This document shows, piece by piece, positions 8,305-17,806 of a stretch of 64,000 nt of DNA (position 1 is its first letter; the number at the start of each line of letters is the position of its first letter). The notes below the pieces were generated by a model. The model was given only the letters and a program-made list of their open reading frames with translations. It made no database searches and was not told the origin of the DNA. Source of the stretch: Desulforapulum autotrophicum HRM2. GTDB taxonomy: Bacteria > Desulfobacterota > Desulfobacteria > Desulfobacterales > Desulfobacteraceae. The DNA lies in NCBI RefSeq assembly GCF_000020365.1, contig NC_012108.1:744001-808000 (forward strand), written 5' to 3'. The position numbers and the translations under genes were made by a program.

Positions 8305-10871
8305 ATGGAATTCCCCTGTTTGAGTTTCACAATGGTTGCCGTTTGGACAGCTTTTTCAGGGAGGCCCAGGACCGTGGTGAGAATTTCGGCTGGCCGAATG
8401 GTTCGGTCCTCGTCCTTTATTAATACCATTTCAATGTGTGATGAATCAAGAAAATCTATCCGTTGAGTCACCTTTCGAAGGTCGATGGTGCGTCGTTTGC
8501 CCTTGAAGCTTGTCTTTTCCACCTGGAATTCGGACAGGGTCATGAACTCATCAATTTCCTGACTGTCAAAGGTGTCGCCGTTGAGGGTGATGCGGTAGGT
8601 CGTTTCCGGGTTGACCTTTTGGCTGTTCCGGATGGCGGCAAGGGGTGCACATCCGGTGATGGAGATGGATTTGGGCAGGACCTTGTTAATCCCTGTGACA
8701 ATTTGCCTCGGGGTTGTTGTGGCCTCGGCTGTGATGTTGAAGAACTCCTCCTGGCTCTCCATACCGATGGGCAGCGGGTCGTCAAACGACATCTGCATAC
8801 TCGGATTGAACCCCTTGGAATAGGCAACTTTTATGCCGGTTCTTCTAATGGCCCTGCGCATGATTTTGGCAAGTTCAAGGTGACCGAAGTGCCGGGCGTC
8901 ACCAAGCTTGGAGTAATAGATTCGATACTTGGCAAGGTTCATGTTGTCACCAGGCCTTGCCATGGGTGTGTCGGACACAGCAGCCCCGGTTAAAGGTGGT
9001 GCACAGGGGTGGACAACGGGTTCAATGGTTTCAAAGTCGCAGATGCCGCACCCCATGCACCCGTTCTCCCGGCAGTCAGCCGTGGTTTCGGGTGTCAGGG
9101 CCTTTTGGAACTCCTCTTCCATGAACTGGGGCGATACACCGCAGTCAATGTGGTCCCAGGGAAGGGGTTCGTCTGCGGATCGTTCCCTTGTGGTGAAAAA
9201 GGCGGGGTCAACCCCGGTTTCATTAAAGGCTGTCACCCATAGGTCAAAGTTGAACATGTCCGACCAGCCGTCCAGACGGCATCCCTTTTCCCAGGCCGCA
9301 ACAAGAACCCGGGCAAGGCGCCGGTCTCCCCTGGCCCAGACCCCCTCTAAAAGGCTCATCTCGGGGTTTTGCCATTTAAGGTTGATGCCCGGATGTCTGA
9401 GATTCTTTTTGAGAAAGTTGAGGTTGTCAATGGACTGTTGGGTGGAAATCTGGGCCGAGCGCTGGAACGGGGTGTGGGCTTTGGGAATAAAGGTGGCAAA
9501 GCTCAGGTTGATGTTGGCCTTTGATTTGCCCCTGGCCTTTCCCTTTCCCTGGGGTTTGATGGCTGCAAGTCGTAGGGCAAGGTCGCAGATGCCCTGGATG
9601 TCCTCCTGGGTCTCAGTGGGCAGCCCGTTCATGAAGTAGAGCTTGATCATGCGCCATCCAAGGTCAAAGGCGTTGGTCACCGTATCCACAATGTCTCGTT
9701 CAGTGATGTTCTTGTTGATGGCGTCCCGGAGTCTCTGGGTGCCGGCCTCGGGTGCAATGGTGAACCCGGTTTTTTTTACCCGTTTGATGATTCTCATCAG
9801 CTCCGGGGTGAGCCTGCCTGCCCGGATGGACGGCAGGGATATGGCTGTGCACTGATCGGAATTAATGGCAAGCAGCTCTTCCATGAGATGCGCAAGGTCG
9901 CTGTAGTCTCCAGTGCTCAACGACAGGAGTGAGACGTCACTGTAACCCGTTGCCGCCATGGCTGTTCGGGTGATTTCCACAAGGTCTGGGACGGTTCTCT
10001 CCCTCACTGGTCTATAGATTATGCCGGCCTGGCAGAACCTGCACCCCCTGGAACACCCCCTGGCAATTTCAAGCCTGAGGCGGTCGTGGACCGGTTTTCC
10101 AAACGGGACAATGGGTTCCGTGGGAAAGGGGACCTTTGCAAGGTCGGTGAGGATGGCCCTTTTGACCGTGGCGTGCTCTGGAAACAACGGCTCAAGGGTC
10201 TGGAACCCCTGGTCGTTGAAGTCTGCCCGGTAAAAAGAGGGAATATAGATGCCCTGGATGGTTGCAAGCCGCTTGAGAAGCGCTTGTTTAGCGCCCGGTT
10301 CTGATGCGGCATCCTTTTGAGTGGCCTTCCATTCCATCACTTTGTTTGAAATTTCAACAATGACTTCCTCACCGTCCCCGATTACAAAAAGATCAAAAAA
10401 ATCGGCCAGGGGTTCGGGGTTGAAGGCGCAGGGGCCGCCTGCAATGACCAGGGGAAAGGTGTCCGGCCGCTGGTCCGCGTAAAAGGGAATTTGGGCAAGG
10501 TCGAGCATGGTAAGAATATTGGTGAAGTTGAGCTCGTAAAGAAGGCTGAAACCGATGATGTCAAAGGTGTTGAGGGGCTTTCTGGACTCAAGGGAACAAA
10601 GGGGGATCTGTCGATCCCTGAGCAGGCCCTCCATATCCGGGGCCGGGGTAAATACCCGTTCTGCAGCAATCTTTGGTTCCTGGTTCAGGATGGTGTACAG
10701 GATCTGCATACCAAAATGGGAGGTGCCGATTTCATATAAATCAGGAAAGGCCAGGGCAAAGGTGAGATCAACGGTTGAAGGGTCTTTTTTGATGGTGTTG
10801 GCCTCATTGCCGAGGTAACGGCTGGGCATTTCCACAAGGGGCAGGATCTCTTGAATATTTGTTTTGTTCAT
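8298..10871 (-). CDS. Radical SAM protein (TIGR03960-like) fused to a DUF2344/TIGR03936-like domain
   Basis: 857 residues. The N-terminal ~600 residues match the B12-binding-like radical SAM family that often precedes rng: N-terminal Rossmann-like segment, then the cluster motif ARGCSRGCRFCQAGIIYRP (CxxxCxxC) near residue 285, followed by SLSTGDYSDL and TIAPEAGTQRLRD. A Cys-rich stretch CRENGCMGCGICDFE near 605 could hold another Fe-S centre. The last ~230 residues, beginning NLAKYRIYYSKLGDARHFGH, form the DUF2344 domain (KGFNPSMQMSFDDPLPIGMES). In many bacteria these two are separate adjacent genes; here they are fused. Function is unproven; the linkage to rng and elsewhere to ribosomal-protein genes hints at RNA or ribosome modification. 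Confidence 0.88.
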   Translation of the reverse strand: MNKTNIQEILPLVEMPSRYLGNEANTIKKDPSTVDLTFALAFPDLYEIGTSHFGMQILYTILNQEPKIAAERVFTPAPDMEGLLRDRQIPLCSLESRKPLNTFDIIGFSLLYELNFTNILTMLDLAQIPFYADQRPDTFPLVIAGGPCAFNPEPLADFFDLFVIGDGEEVIVEISNKVMEWKATQKDAASEPGAKQALLKRLATIQGIYIPSFYRADFNDQGFQTLEPLFPEHATVKRAILTDLAKVPFPTEPIVPFGKPVHDRLRLEIARGCSRGCRFCQAGIIYRPVRERTVPDLVEITRTAMAATGYSDVSLLSLSTGDYSDLAHLMEELLAINSDQCTAISLPSIRAGRLTPELMRIIKRVKKTGFTIAPEAGTQRLRDAINKNITERDIVDTVTNAFDLGWRMIKLYFMNGLPTETQEDIQGICDLALRLAAIKPQGKGKARGKSKANINLSFATFIPKAHTPFQRSAQISTQQSIDNLNFLKKNLRHPGINLKWQNPEMSLLEGVWARGDRRLARVLVAAWEKGCRLDGWSDMFNFDLWVTAFNETGVDPAFFTTRERSADEPLPWDHIDCGVSPQFMEEEFQKALTPETTADCRENGCMGCGICDFETIEPVVHPCAPPLTGAAVSDTPMARPGDNMNLAKYRIYYSKLGDARHFGHLELAKIMRRAIRRTGIKVAYSKGFNPSMQMSFDDPLPIGMESQEEFFNITAEATTTPRQIVTGINKVLPKSISITGCAPLAAIRNSQKVNPETTYRITLNGDTFDSQEIDEFMTLSEFQVEKTSFKGKRRTIDLRKVTQRIDFLDSSHIEMVLIKDEDRTIRPAEILTTVLGLPEKAVQTATIVKLKQGNSIC

Positions 10872-11012
10872 GGTAATAAGCTTTTATAATTGTATGGTTT
10901 TAGTGTATTTTTACAAAGTAGTTACTATCTCATTTTAATAAATAGAAAGCAACGATAACTTGGGGAAGATATCCTTTAATGTGTTCTCCTGATCGATAGG
11001 GACAAGGGGTGA

Positions 11013-12395
11013 ATGATGCAGAGAGTAAAGATAAACCAGCTGCTTGGATCAAAAACAGCCATGGACAGTGTGGTGGTAAAAGGCTGGGTCAGAACAAAAC
11101 GCAACGCAAAGGATTTTTCGTTCATGGAGGTCAACGATGGCTCCTGCCTGAAAAATATCCAGATCATTGCAGGGGCGGATCTTGCCAATTACCCTGAGGT
11201 TGAGCGGATAACCACGGGGTCAGCCATAAGTGTTACAGGCCCCCTTGTGGCATCCCCCGGTAAGGGTCAAAGCTGGGAGGTCCAGGCCCGGGAGGTTGAA
11301 ATCATAAGTCTTTCACCTGAAGATTATCCCCTTCAGAAAAAGCGGCATACAGATGAGTTCCTGCGGACCATCGCCCACCTGCGGCCGCGGACGAACAAGT
11401 TCGGAGCCATTTTCCGTATTCGTTCCGAGGTGATCCAGGCCATTCATATGTTTTACCGGGACAGGGGGTTTTATTGTCTTTCAGCGCCTGTGATCACAGG
11501 CTCGGACTGTGAGGGGGCAGGGGATATGTTCAGGGTGACAAGCCTTGATCCAGCCGAGGTTGCCCGACAGGGACGGATGAATTTCAACGAGGATTTTTTC
11601 GGCACCCAGGCAAATCTGACCGTTTCAGGCCAGCTTTCTGCTGAGATGTTTGCCCTTTCCCTGGGCGATGTCTACACCTTTGGACCCACCTTCAGGGCGG
11701 AAAATTCAAACACCAGCCGCCATGTGGCTGAATTCTGGATGCTCGAGCCTGAGATGGCCTTTTGTGACCTTGACGGCAACATGGACCACGGTGAGGAGCT
11801 GGTCAAGGCGCTGACCCGCCATGTCATGGAACATTGTGCCGAGGATCTTTCGCTTTTTACCAAATTTGTGGATAAAAGCCTTGGGGGTATGCTCGATACC
11901 CTTGTTGAACAGCCTTATGAAAGGGTCACCTATGACGAGGGTGTCGAGATTCTCCAGAAGTCGGGCCGAAAATTCGAGTTTCCCGTGGACAACGGAATGG
12001 ATCTCCAGTCTGAACATGAGCGCTTCCTTGCCGAAGAGTATTTTAAAAAACCGTTGTTTCTCACCAACTATCCCAAGGATATAAAACCCTTTTACATGCG
12101 CCAGAACGACGACGGAAGAACCGTTGCGGCCGTTGACCTTCTGGTGCCCAGGATTGGAGAGCTCATCGGTGGAAGCCAGCGTGAAGAACGCCTTGACCAT
12201 CTTGAGCGCAGAATGGATGAGATGGGACTTTCCAAGGCAGATTACTGGTGGTACCTTGATTCGAGACGATTTGGAACGGTTTCCCATTCTGGGTTTGGAA
12301 TGGGTTTTGAGCGGTTCCTCATGCTCATCACCGGCATCACCAACATACGTGACGTTGTGCCGTTCCCGAGAACACCGGGAGCCATCAATTTTTAG
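11013..12395 (+). CDS. asnS: Asparaginyl-tRNA synthetase
   Basis: 460 residues, class IIb synthetase. An N-terminal OB-fold anticodon-binding domain ([20 protein letters not shown] ... [10 protein letters not shown]) is followed by the class II core: motif 2 in [21 protein letters not shown] and motif 3 in [16 protein letters not shown] near the C terminus. The AENSNTSRH loop and the absence of an AspRS GAD insertion favour AsnRS over AspRS. Two adjacent ATGs (11013 and 11016) could both serve. Divergent from the radical SAM gene across a 141-nt AT-rich gap that must hold both promoters, neither clearly recognisable. Confidence 0.95.
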   Translation: MMQRVKINQLLGSKTAMDSVVVKGWVRTKRNAKDFSFMEVNDGSCLKNIQIIAGADLANYPEVERITTGSAISVTGPLVASPGKGQSWEVQAREVEIISLSPEDYPLQKKRHTDEFLRTIAHLRPRTNKFGAIFRIRSEVIQAIHMFYRDRGFYCLSAPVITGSDCEGAGDMFRVTSLDPAEVARQGRMNFNEDFFGTQANLTVSGQLSAEMFALSLGDVYTFGPTFRAENSNTSRHVAEFWMLEPEMAFCDLDGNMDHGEELVKALTRHVMEHCAEDLSLFTKFVDKSLGGMLDTLVEQPYERVTYDEGVEILQKSGRKFEFPVDNGMDLQSEHERFLAEEYFKKPLFLTNYPKDIKPFYMRQNDDGRTVAAVDLLVPRIGELIGGSQREERLDHLERRMDEMGLSKADYWWYLDSRRFGTVSHSGFGMGFERFLMLITGITNIRDVVPFPRTPGAINF

Positions 12396-12416
12396 CGGGG
12401 TCACAAGGGAGGTATC

Positions 12417-12620
12417 ATGCCAACACTTGAAGAACGGAAAACGGAGTCGGTTGAAGATTTAAGGGAACGCCTTGAGTCTAAAACCAGGGAGCTTGGAATT
12501 TCCTACACCTTTGCCCAGTATATGGAGCTTATGGAAACCTATCTTCTGAAGCTTGAGTTGAGGGTTGAGCGTCTTGAGGAAAAATGTGGTCTTGACTGTG
12601 GGGATCTCATGGGCGAATAA
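12417..12620 (+). CDS. Small helical protein of unknown function
   Basis: 67 residues, starting 21 nt after asnS with a GGAGGTATC leader. It is very acidic and leucine-rich, probably a coiled coil (LRERLESKTRELGI ... LLKLELRVERLEEKCGL), with two Cys in KCGLDCGDLMGE at the C terminus. I do not recognise it. Close spacing, a good ribosome-binding site and a terminator directly after it support a real gene co-transcribed with asnS. Confidence 0.65.
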   Translation: MPTLEERKTESVEDLRERLESKTRELGISYTFAQYMELMETYLLKLELRVERLEEKCGLDCGDLMGE

Positions 12621-12622
12621 GC

Positions 12623-12647
12623 CTGCCCCCGCCATGGACGGGGGCAG
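12623..12647. terminator. Stem-loop between convergent asnS unit and cobT
   Basis: A perfect 9-bp stem, CTGCCCCCG paired with CGGGGGCAG around a 7-nt loop, placed 3 nt after the small gene and 8 nt before the cobT stop. It can serve both directions, but there is no clean T-run on either side, so the terminator call is moderate. Confidence 0.55.
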
Positions 12648-12654
12648 ACAGATT

Positions 12655-13716
12655 CTATCTGTTTTCGTTTCTAATGGCAACCTCTTCAAAGGTCTTGATC
12701 TCGGCAAGGATCCTTGTTGAGGCGCTCAGCAGATTAAAAGCCAGGGCTGCGCCTGTTCCTTCCCCGAGCCTGAAGCCAATGTCAAGCAGTGGTGTCAGGT
12801 TCAGGCGGTCGTGCATGAAACAATGGCCCTGTTCAATGGAACGGTGGCTTGCAAACAGATACGCCTTTGCAGCGGGTACAAGCTCGCAGGCGATCAGTGC
12901 GCCTGCCGTGGAGATAAAGCCGTCGCAAACCACGGGGATGCCATGGCTTGCAGCCCCGATCACAAGGCCTGCAAGCCCGCCGATTTCAAATCCACCCACC
13001 TTGGCAAGAACATCAATGGCATCCCTGGGGTCTGGTTGATTGACCTCAAGTCCTTTGCGGATTACCTGAATTTTGTTTGCGAACATGGCGTCGTCGATGC
13101 CCGTTCCCCGGCCCGTGAGCTGTTCAGGGGCAATTCCGGAAAAGGCAGCAATGATGGCGGCCGATGGCGTTGTATTGCCGATGCCCATGTCGCCTGTGCC
13201 AAGCAGATCCACCCCGCCCTGCTCAAACAGCTCGTCCACAATGGCCACACCGGCGTTGATGGAGGCAATCGCCTCTGCCCGGGTCATGGCAGAACCCTTG
13301 GTAAAGTTGGACGTCCCCTTTCTTACCTTTTTGTGGAAGATGGGAAGGTCCGGATCAAAATCAAAATCCACGCCTATATCCGCCACCTTGATGGCGGCAC
13401 CTGCATGGCGGGCCAGCACGTTGATGGACGCACCGTCGTTGACAAAGTTCATGACCATCTGGGGGGTCACTTCCCGGGGAAAGAGGCTCACACCTTCGTC
13501 CACAACCCCGTGGTCACCGGCGCAGGTAATGATCATTTTCTTGTCAAGGTGGACGTCAAGGGTGCCTGCGATGGCTGCAAGCCTTGCCGATGTCTGTTCC
13601 AGAACGCCGAGGCTTCCGGCGGGTCTGGCCTGCTGGGCAAGGCGTGCAAGGGCTTGTTCATAGATCTCAGTATCGGGCGGCTGGATGGCTGCCATGGCTC
13701 TTTCTAAGGTTTTCAT
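12655..13716 (-). CDS. cobT: Nicotinate-nucleotide--dimethylbenzimidazole phosphoribosyltransferase
   Basis: 353 residues, full length for CobT, which activates the benzimidazole lower ligand to its alpha-ribotide for cobamide assembly. Signatures: ARPAGSLGVLE near the N terminus, ITCAGDHGVVDEGVSLFP, GMGIGNTTPSAAI, TGRGTGIDD and the catalytic-region RLGEGTGAALAF at the C terminus. It begins 4 nt after the stop of the ThiC-like gene, so the lower-ligand ring and its activation are encoded together under the upstream riboswitch. Confidence 0.96.
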   Translation of the reverse strand: MKTLERAMAAIQPPDTEIYEQALARLAQQARPAGSLGVLEQTSARLAAIAGTLDVHLDKKMIITCAGDHGVVDEGVSLFPREVTPQMVMNFVNDGASINVLARHAGAAIKVADIGVDFDFDPDLPIFHKKVRKGTSNFTKGSAMTRAEAIASINAGVAIVDELFEQGGVDLLGTGDMGIGNTTPSAAIIAAFSGIAPEQLTGRGTGIDDAMFANKIQVIRKGLEVNQPDPRDAIDVLAKVGGFEIGGLAGLVIGAASHGIPVVCDGFISTAGALIACELVPAAKAYLFASHRSIEQGHCFMHDRLNLTPLLDIGFRLGEGTGAALAFNLLSASTRILAEIKTFEEVAIRNENR

Positions 13717-13720
13717 AGCT

Positions 13721-15040
13721 TTATGCTCCAGGGGCTATCTTGTCGTTTTTAATATCGTCTTTGAAAATTTCATTTCCCTTTTTCATGGCGCAGAAGTCAC
13801 CGCACATGGTGCAGGTCCCTCCATCCTCGGGCGCACGGCTGGCCCTTGTTTTTCGGGCAATGTCAGGAAAGAGCAGGTGCTGTTCAAGGTCGTCCCATCG
13901 CATGTCCCGCCTTGCCATGGATGCCAGACGCTCATTTTCCCTGCGGTCTGGATATTTGGCAATGTCTCCGATGCGGACGGCAAGCTTTGTGGCCCTGACC
14001 CCTTCTCTTACATCTGCCTCGGTGGGAAGGGCCAGATGTTCGGCAGGGGTGATGTAGCAGATGAGATCTGCCCCGTGCCAGGTGGAGGAGGCAGCACCTA
14101 TGGCTGAGGTAATATGGTCGTATCCTGCACCCGTATCTGCCGGAATGGGACCGAGCACATAGTAGGGGGCGTTGCCGCTCATGCGTTTTTCAAGTATGAT
14201 ATTGGCCTGGATTTCGTCCAGGGGAACATGGCCCGGTCCTTCGACCATCATCTGGCATCCCTGTTCCCGGCCAAGCTCTGCAAGTTCACAGTTGATTATC
14301 ATTTCGGCCATCTGGGCCCGATCGTGGCTGTCGTGGATGGCACCGGCCCGGATGCCGTTGCCAAGGGAGAGGACGGCATCGTATTTTTTCATCAGCGTAC
14401 ATACCCGGTCAAACTGCTCGTAAAGGGGATTCTCTTTGCCGGTTGCATCCATCCACGCCACCATAAAGGTGCCGCCCTTGGAGGCCAGTCCCCCGTACCT
14501 GAAACCCTGTTTTCTGAGTCGTTCGATGGTGTACTGGTTGATGCCGCAGTGGATGGCCATGAAACTCAACCCGTCGCTGAGTTGACGTTCAATCAGGTCA
14601 AAGAGAAATTCCGGGTCAAGCTTTGAGGGATCGTTATATTTTCGGCCTGTCTCCTTGAACGCCTGGTAAAGGGGAACGTTTCCAACGGGGAGATTGACGG
14701 CCTTGAGCACCTCCTGGCGAACCTTGTCCAGGTTGCCGCCGGCGGAAAGCTCCATAAGGGTGTCTGCCCCTTCCTCTTCAATGGCAATGGCTTTTTGTAC
14801 CTCATTTTCGATGCTGCAGATATCTGACGAGGTGCCGATGGAGGCATTGATCTTTGTTCTGAGTCCGGTGCCGATGCCGACCACTTTTTGATTGGTTCTG
14901 TTGGGATTGCAGGGAATGACAATCTCGCCTGCGGCCACCCGGGTGCGAATGATTTCAGGGTTGAAATTTTCGTCTGCTGCCACTTGTTCCATTTGCCTGG
15001 AGATGATCCCGTCCCTGGCAAGTTCTATCTGTGTTTTCAT
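13721..15040 (-). CDS. bzaF: ThiC-family 5-hydroxybenzimidazole synthase (probable BzaF)
   Basis: 439 residues from the ATG at 15040, which has AAAGGAG 10 nt upstream; longer in-frame starts would run through the terminator hairpin. It belongs to the ThiC radical SAM family: the core includes GTGLRTKINASIGTSSD, ELSAGGNLD and MVEGPGHVPLDEI. The C-terminal cluster motif is CTMCGDFCAMK, giving CX2CX3C, whereas E. coli ThiC has CX2CX4C. ThiC makes the thiamin pyrimidine, while its paralog BzaF converts the same substrate (aminoimidazole ribotide) to 5-hydroxybenzimidazole for cobamides. Two facts favour BzaF: cobT follows at 4 nt, and the leader is a cobalamin, not a TPP, riboswitch. A thiamin role cannot be excluded from sequence alone. 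Confidence 0.8.
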   Translation of the reverse strand: MKTQIELARDGIISRQMEQVAADENFNPEIIRTRVAAGEIVIPCNPNRTNQKVVGIGTGLRTKINASIGTSSDICSIENEVQKAIAIEEEGADTLMELSAGGNLDKVRQEVLKAVNLPVGNVPLYQAFKETGRKYNDPSKLDPEFLFDLIERQLSDGLSFMAIHCGINQYTIERLRKQGFRYGGLASKGGTFMVAWMDATGKENPLYEQFDRVCTLMKKYDAVLSLGNGIRAGAIHDSHDRAQMAEMIINCELAELGREQGCQMMVEGPGHVPLDEIQANIILEKRMSGNAPYYVLGPIPADTGAGYDHITSAIGAASSTWHGADLICYITPAEHLALPTEADVREGVRATKLAVRIGDIAKYPDRRENERLASMARRDMRWDDLEQHLLFPDIARKTRASRAPEDGGTCTMCGDFCAMKKGNEIFKDDIKNDKIAPGA

Positions 15041-15069
15041 TAAAAGCTCCTTTTTCCAAGGGTTCCGGC

Positions 15070-15110
15070 AAAAAAAATCCCGGAACCGACAGGTGTCAGC
15101 CCTGGGATTT
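15070..15110 (-). terminator. Intrinsic terminator of the cobalamin riboswitch
   Basis: On the minus strand, AAATCCC (15104-15110) pairs with GGGATTT (15075-15081), with an inner GCTGACA/TGTCGGT helix, and the hairpin runs into an uninterrupted T tract. It lies between the aptamer and the bzaF ribosome-binding site, so B12 binding probably acts by transcription termination. Confidence 0.8.
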
Positions 15111-15134
15111 ACCATCTCTCCTGGGTAAGGTTAT

Positions 15135-15305
15135 TTTTCCATACAGCAGGTCTTCTGACTTGCGGATCAACCCGATTGATGCGCCTTCCCAAAGCATTTT
15201 AAAACATACTTCAGTGGCCTTGTGCAAAAACCGGTACTCGCTTACAGCGGCGGGACCGTCCCGGAATTTCACCGGGTTCCCTTGAATGCCCTTTGGGGCA
15301 AGCAT
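15135..15305 (-). promoter_or_regulatory. Cobalamin riboswitch upstream of bzaF-cobT
   Basis: Read on the minus strand, the region carries the diagnostic cobalamin-aptamer elements in order: GGGAACCCGGTGAAATTCC, CGGTCCCGCCGCTGTAAGCG, GCCACTG (B12-box type core), GGGAAGGCG, and AGTCAGAAGACCTGC at the 3' side. Boundaries are approximate. It identifies the downstream ThiC-like gene as a cobamide gene and predicts repression when cobamide is plentiful. Confidence 0.92.
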
Positions 15306-15540
15306 TATGGAAAACAAATTTTGAAGACCATTATCATTAAATCTGGGGTCTTGTCAATACGGTAAATCAACTGATAAATGACAGATATGTCTGTTTCCAT
15401 GTTATTCTATAATATTGATACCGGCTGGGTTACACCTTGTAAAAGAATTTGACACCTGGCATACAAAATTTGAGGCCGTTCGCCCTTATTTTTTTTAACC
15501 TGTTGAAATATTAATGGATTAAAAAGAAATGATTATACGT

Positions 15541-15556
15541 TGGCTTGTAAATTGCT
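15541..15556 (+). promoter_or_regulatory. Sigma-54-type -24/-12 promoter upstream of the acyl-CoA synthetase
   Basis: TGGCTTGTAAATTGCT aligns with the consensus TGGCACGN4TTGCW with exact GG-to-GC spacing, differing only at the A and C after TGGC. It lies 72 nt before the ATG. The rest of the 320-nt gap (15306-15627) is AT-rich and shows no gene. Confidence 0.55.
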
Positions 15557-15627
15557 TTACGGAAGGTTTGTTTTGCGGTAAGTGTTGCCGCATTTGAAAT
15601 TAAATTTAAACATAAGGAGTTCATTAT

Positions 15628-17778
15628 ATGGAAAGACTTGATGCTATTTTTTCACCACAATCTATTGCCGTTGTCGGTGCTTCGGCAACACCGGGAAAGG
15701 TTGGGCATGATATTTTTGCCAATATTCTCAAGGGGGGGTATACTGGAATGCTGTTTCCCGTAAACCCGGGATCCAAATCCATACTCTGTGTAAGGGCATA
15801 TAATACGATTATGGACATAGAGGATCCTGTGGAACTGGCGATTATTATTCTTCCTCCCAAACTGGCCCTGACATCCGTGGCCCAGGCCATTGAAAAAGGA
15901 GTCAAGGGCATCGTCATCGTCAGCGCCGGTTTTCGTGAAGTGGGCGGAGAAGGTGCGGAGATGGAAGACAAACTCATCGCCATGTGCAAGGCTGCAGGGG
16001 TTCGTCTGGTGGGGCCCAATTGCCTGGGGGTTATCAACCCCCTTGCCGGGGTTCGGATGAATGCCAGTTTTTCAGCCAGAATGCCCCAGGCAGGGCATAT
16101 TTCTTTTATTTCCCAGAGTGGGGCACTTTGCACCGCTGTTCTTGATTTTGCCGCGAATCGTGATTTCGGGTTTTCAAAATTTATCTCCATCGGCAACAAG
16201 GCCGACGTGGATGAACTGGACCTGTTGCGATACCTCCATGAGGATATGGATACGGATGTTATCATGATCTACCAGGAAGCACTGGGGCGGGGGCCGGAAT
16301 TTATTCAGGCGGTAAAAGAGATCACCTCAGGAAGCCGGCCCACACCCATACTGGCCATCAAGTCCGGCCGAACCAGTGCCGGGGCAAAAGCTGCGGCATC
16401 CCATACCGGTTCACTGGCAGGTTCCGAAGCGGTGTACGATGCCATTTTTGAACAGTCCGGTATCATTCGGGTGGACACCATTGATGAATTGTTTGATTTT
16501 GCCAATGCCTTTGCATGTAAAAAAGAAAGTGCACTGGGTAAAATAGTTCGAAAAATGCCTGCCGGAAATCGGGTGGCCATTATCACCAATGCGGGCGGTC
16601 CTGGCATTTTGGCAACGGATATGACCATGACATCAGGGCTTACGCTGGCCGAATTCAGTGATGAAACCATTAAAGTACTGGCCAGTCATCTGCCGGCGGC
16701 AGCCAATATTCATAACCCGGTGGATGTCATTGGGGATGCCGCCTTTGATCGCTATGAAAACGCCCTTGCTGCAGTTATCAATGACGATGGAGTGGATGGG
16801 GCTTTGGTGATCCTGACACCCCAGTCCATGACTGATGTCGAGGGCACCGCCAAGGCCATTGTCAAGGTTGCCCGACGGTCCTCCAAACCGATTTTGAGCT
16901 GTTTCATGGGCATTGTTGATGTGTCAGCCGGGGTGAAATACCTGCAGGAATATGGTTATCCGGTGTATAAGTTCCCCGAAAATGCAGCCAAATCCTTTGC
17001 TGCATTGTTTCGGTTCTCCAAATGGTTGAACCGACAGCACCTTGAACAGTATGAATTAAAGCATGACAAAAAGCGGGCGGCTGAAGTTATTAAAGGGTGT
17101 CTTGACGCAGGAAAAACACGGCTGGGTGAATTAGATGGGATTGAGTTGCTGAAATGCTACGGGATGAGCGTTCTGCCCACAAAACTGGCCAAAACAGCCA
17201 AAGAGGCGATTGCCCTGGCATCGGAAATGAAATACCCGGTGGTCATGAAAATTGCATCGGCCCAGATTCTTCATAAATCCGATGCCAAGGGTGTAATGGT
17301 GGGCCTTAACTCCGATGGGGAAGTCAAAAAGGCTTTTGATCAGATTATTGCCAATGCCAATGCGTATGATCCCAAGGCGATTATCGACGGGGTTCTGGTG
17401 GTGAAGATGGCAACTCCCGGCGAAGAGGTCATTCTGGGGGTAAATCGCTATCCGATTTTCGGGCCGTTGCTGATGTTCGGTCTAGGGGGTATTTTTGTGG
17501 AAATATTTAAGGATGTAGACTTCCGTCTGGCCCCCATTGGCAGAAATGAAGCCCGCAGAATGATGCAGAAAATAAAGGGCTACAGGCTGTTGCAGGGCTT
17601 CCGGGGTAAACCCAAAGCTGATATTGAAACGATCGAAAAAACCCTGGTGAGCATTTCCGATATGGTTATGGACAATCCGGAGATCATGGAAATGGATATT
17701 AATCCCATGCTGGTTCACGAGGAGGGGTGTGGGGCAACCGTTGCAGACTGCCGGATTATTTTAAAGGCAGCGGATTGA
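15628..17778 (+). CDS. ADP-forming acyl-CoA synthetase (acetate--CoA ligase family)
   Basis: 716 residues with alpha and beta parts fused. The N-terminal CoA-binding Rossmann domain (SIAVVGASATPGKVGHDIF) is followed by succinyl-CoA-ligase-like domains containing GPNCLGVINP, HISFISQSGALCTAVLDF and the conserved histidine segment SHTGSLAGSE that is phosphorylated in this family. The C-terminal ATP-grasp domain begins near 480 (ELLKCYGMSVLPTKLAKTAK, VVMKIASAQILHKSDAKGV) and ends EMDINPMLV. It interconverts an acyl-CoA and the free acid with ADP/ATP. The substrate (acetyl, propionyl, aryl) is not decidable here. It starts with AAGGAG 7 nt before the ATG, is monocistronic, and has a sigma-54-like promoter. 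Confidence 0.9.
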   Translation: MERLDAIFSPQSIAVVGASATPGKVGHDIFANILKGGYTGMLFPVNPGSKSILCVRAYNTIMDIEDPVELAIIILPPKLALTSVAQAIEKGVKGIVIVSAGFREVGGEGAEMEDKLIAMCKAAGVRLVGPNCLGVINPLAGVRMNASFSARMPQAGHISFISQSGALCTAVLDFAANRDFGFSKFISIGNKADVDELDLLRYLHEDMDTDVIMIYQEALGRGPEFIQAVKEITSGSRPTPILAIKSGRTSAGAKAAASHTGSLAGSEAVYDAIFEQSGIIRVDTIDELFDFANAFACKKESALGKIVRKMPAGNRVAIITNAGGPGILATDMTMTSGLTLAEFSDETIKVLASHLPAAANIHNPVDVIGDAAFDRYENALAAVINDDGVDGALVILTPQSMTDVEGTAKAIVKVARRSSKPILSCFMGIVDVSAGVKYLQEYGYPVYKFPENAAKSFAALFRFSKWLNRQHLEQYELKHDKKRAAEVIKGCLDAGKTRLGELDGIELLKCYGMSVLPTKLAKTAKEAIALASEMKYPVVMKIASAQILHKSDAKGVMVGLNSDGEVKKAFDQIIANANAYDPKAIIDGVLVVKMATPGEEVILGVNRYPIFGPLLMFGLGGIFVEIFKDVDFRLAPIGRNEARRMMQKIKGYRLLQGFRGKPKADIETIEKTLVSISDMVMDNPEIMEMDINPMLVHEEGCGATVADCRIILKAAD

Positions 17779-17806
17779 CTTGAAACATCGATAAACAGAT
17801 GAAGCA

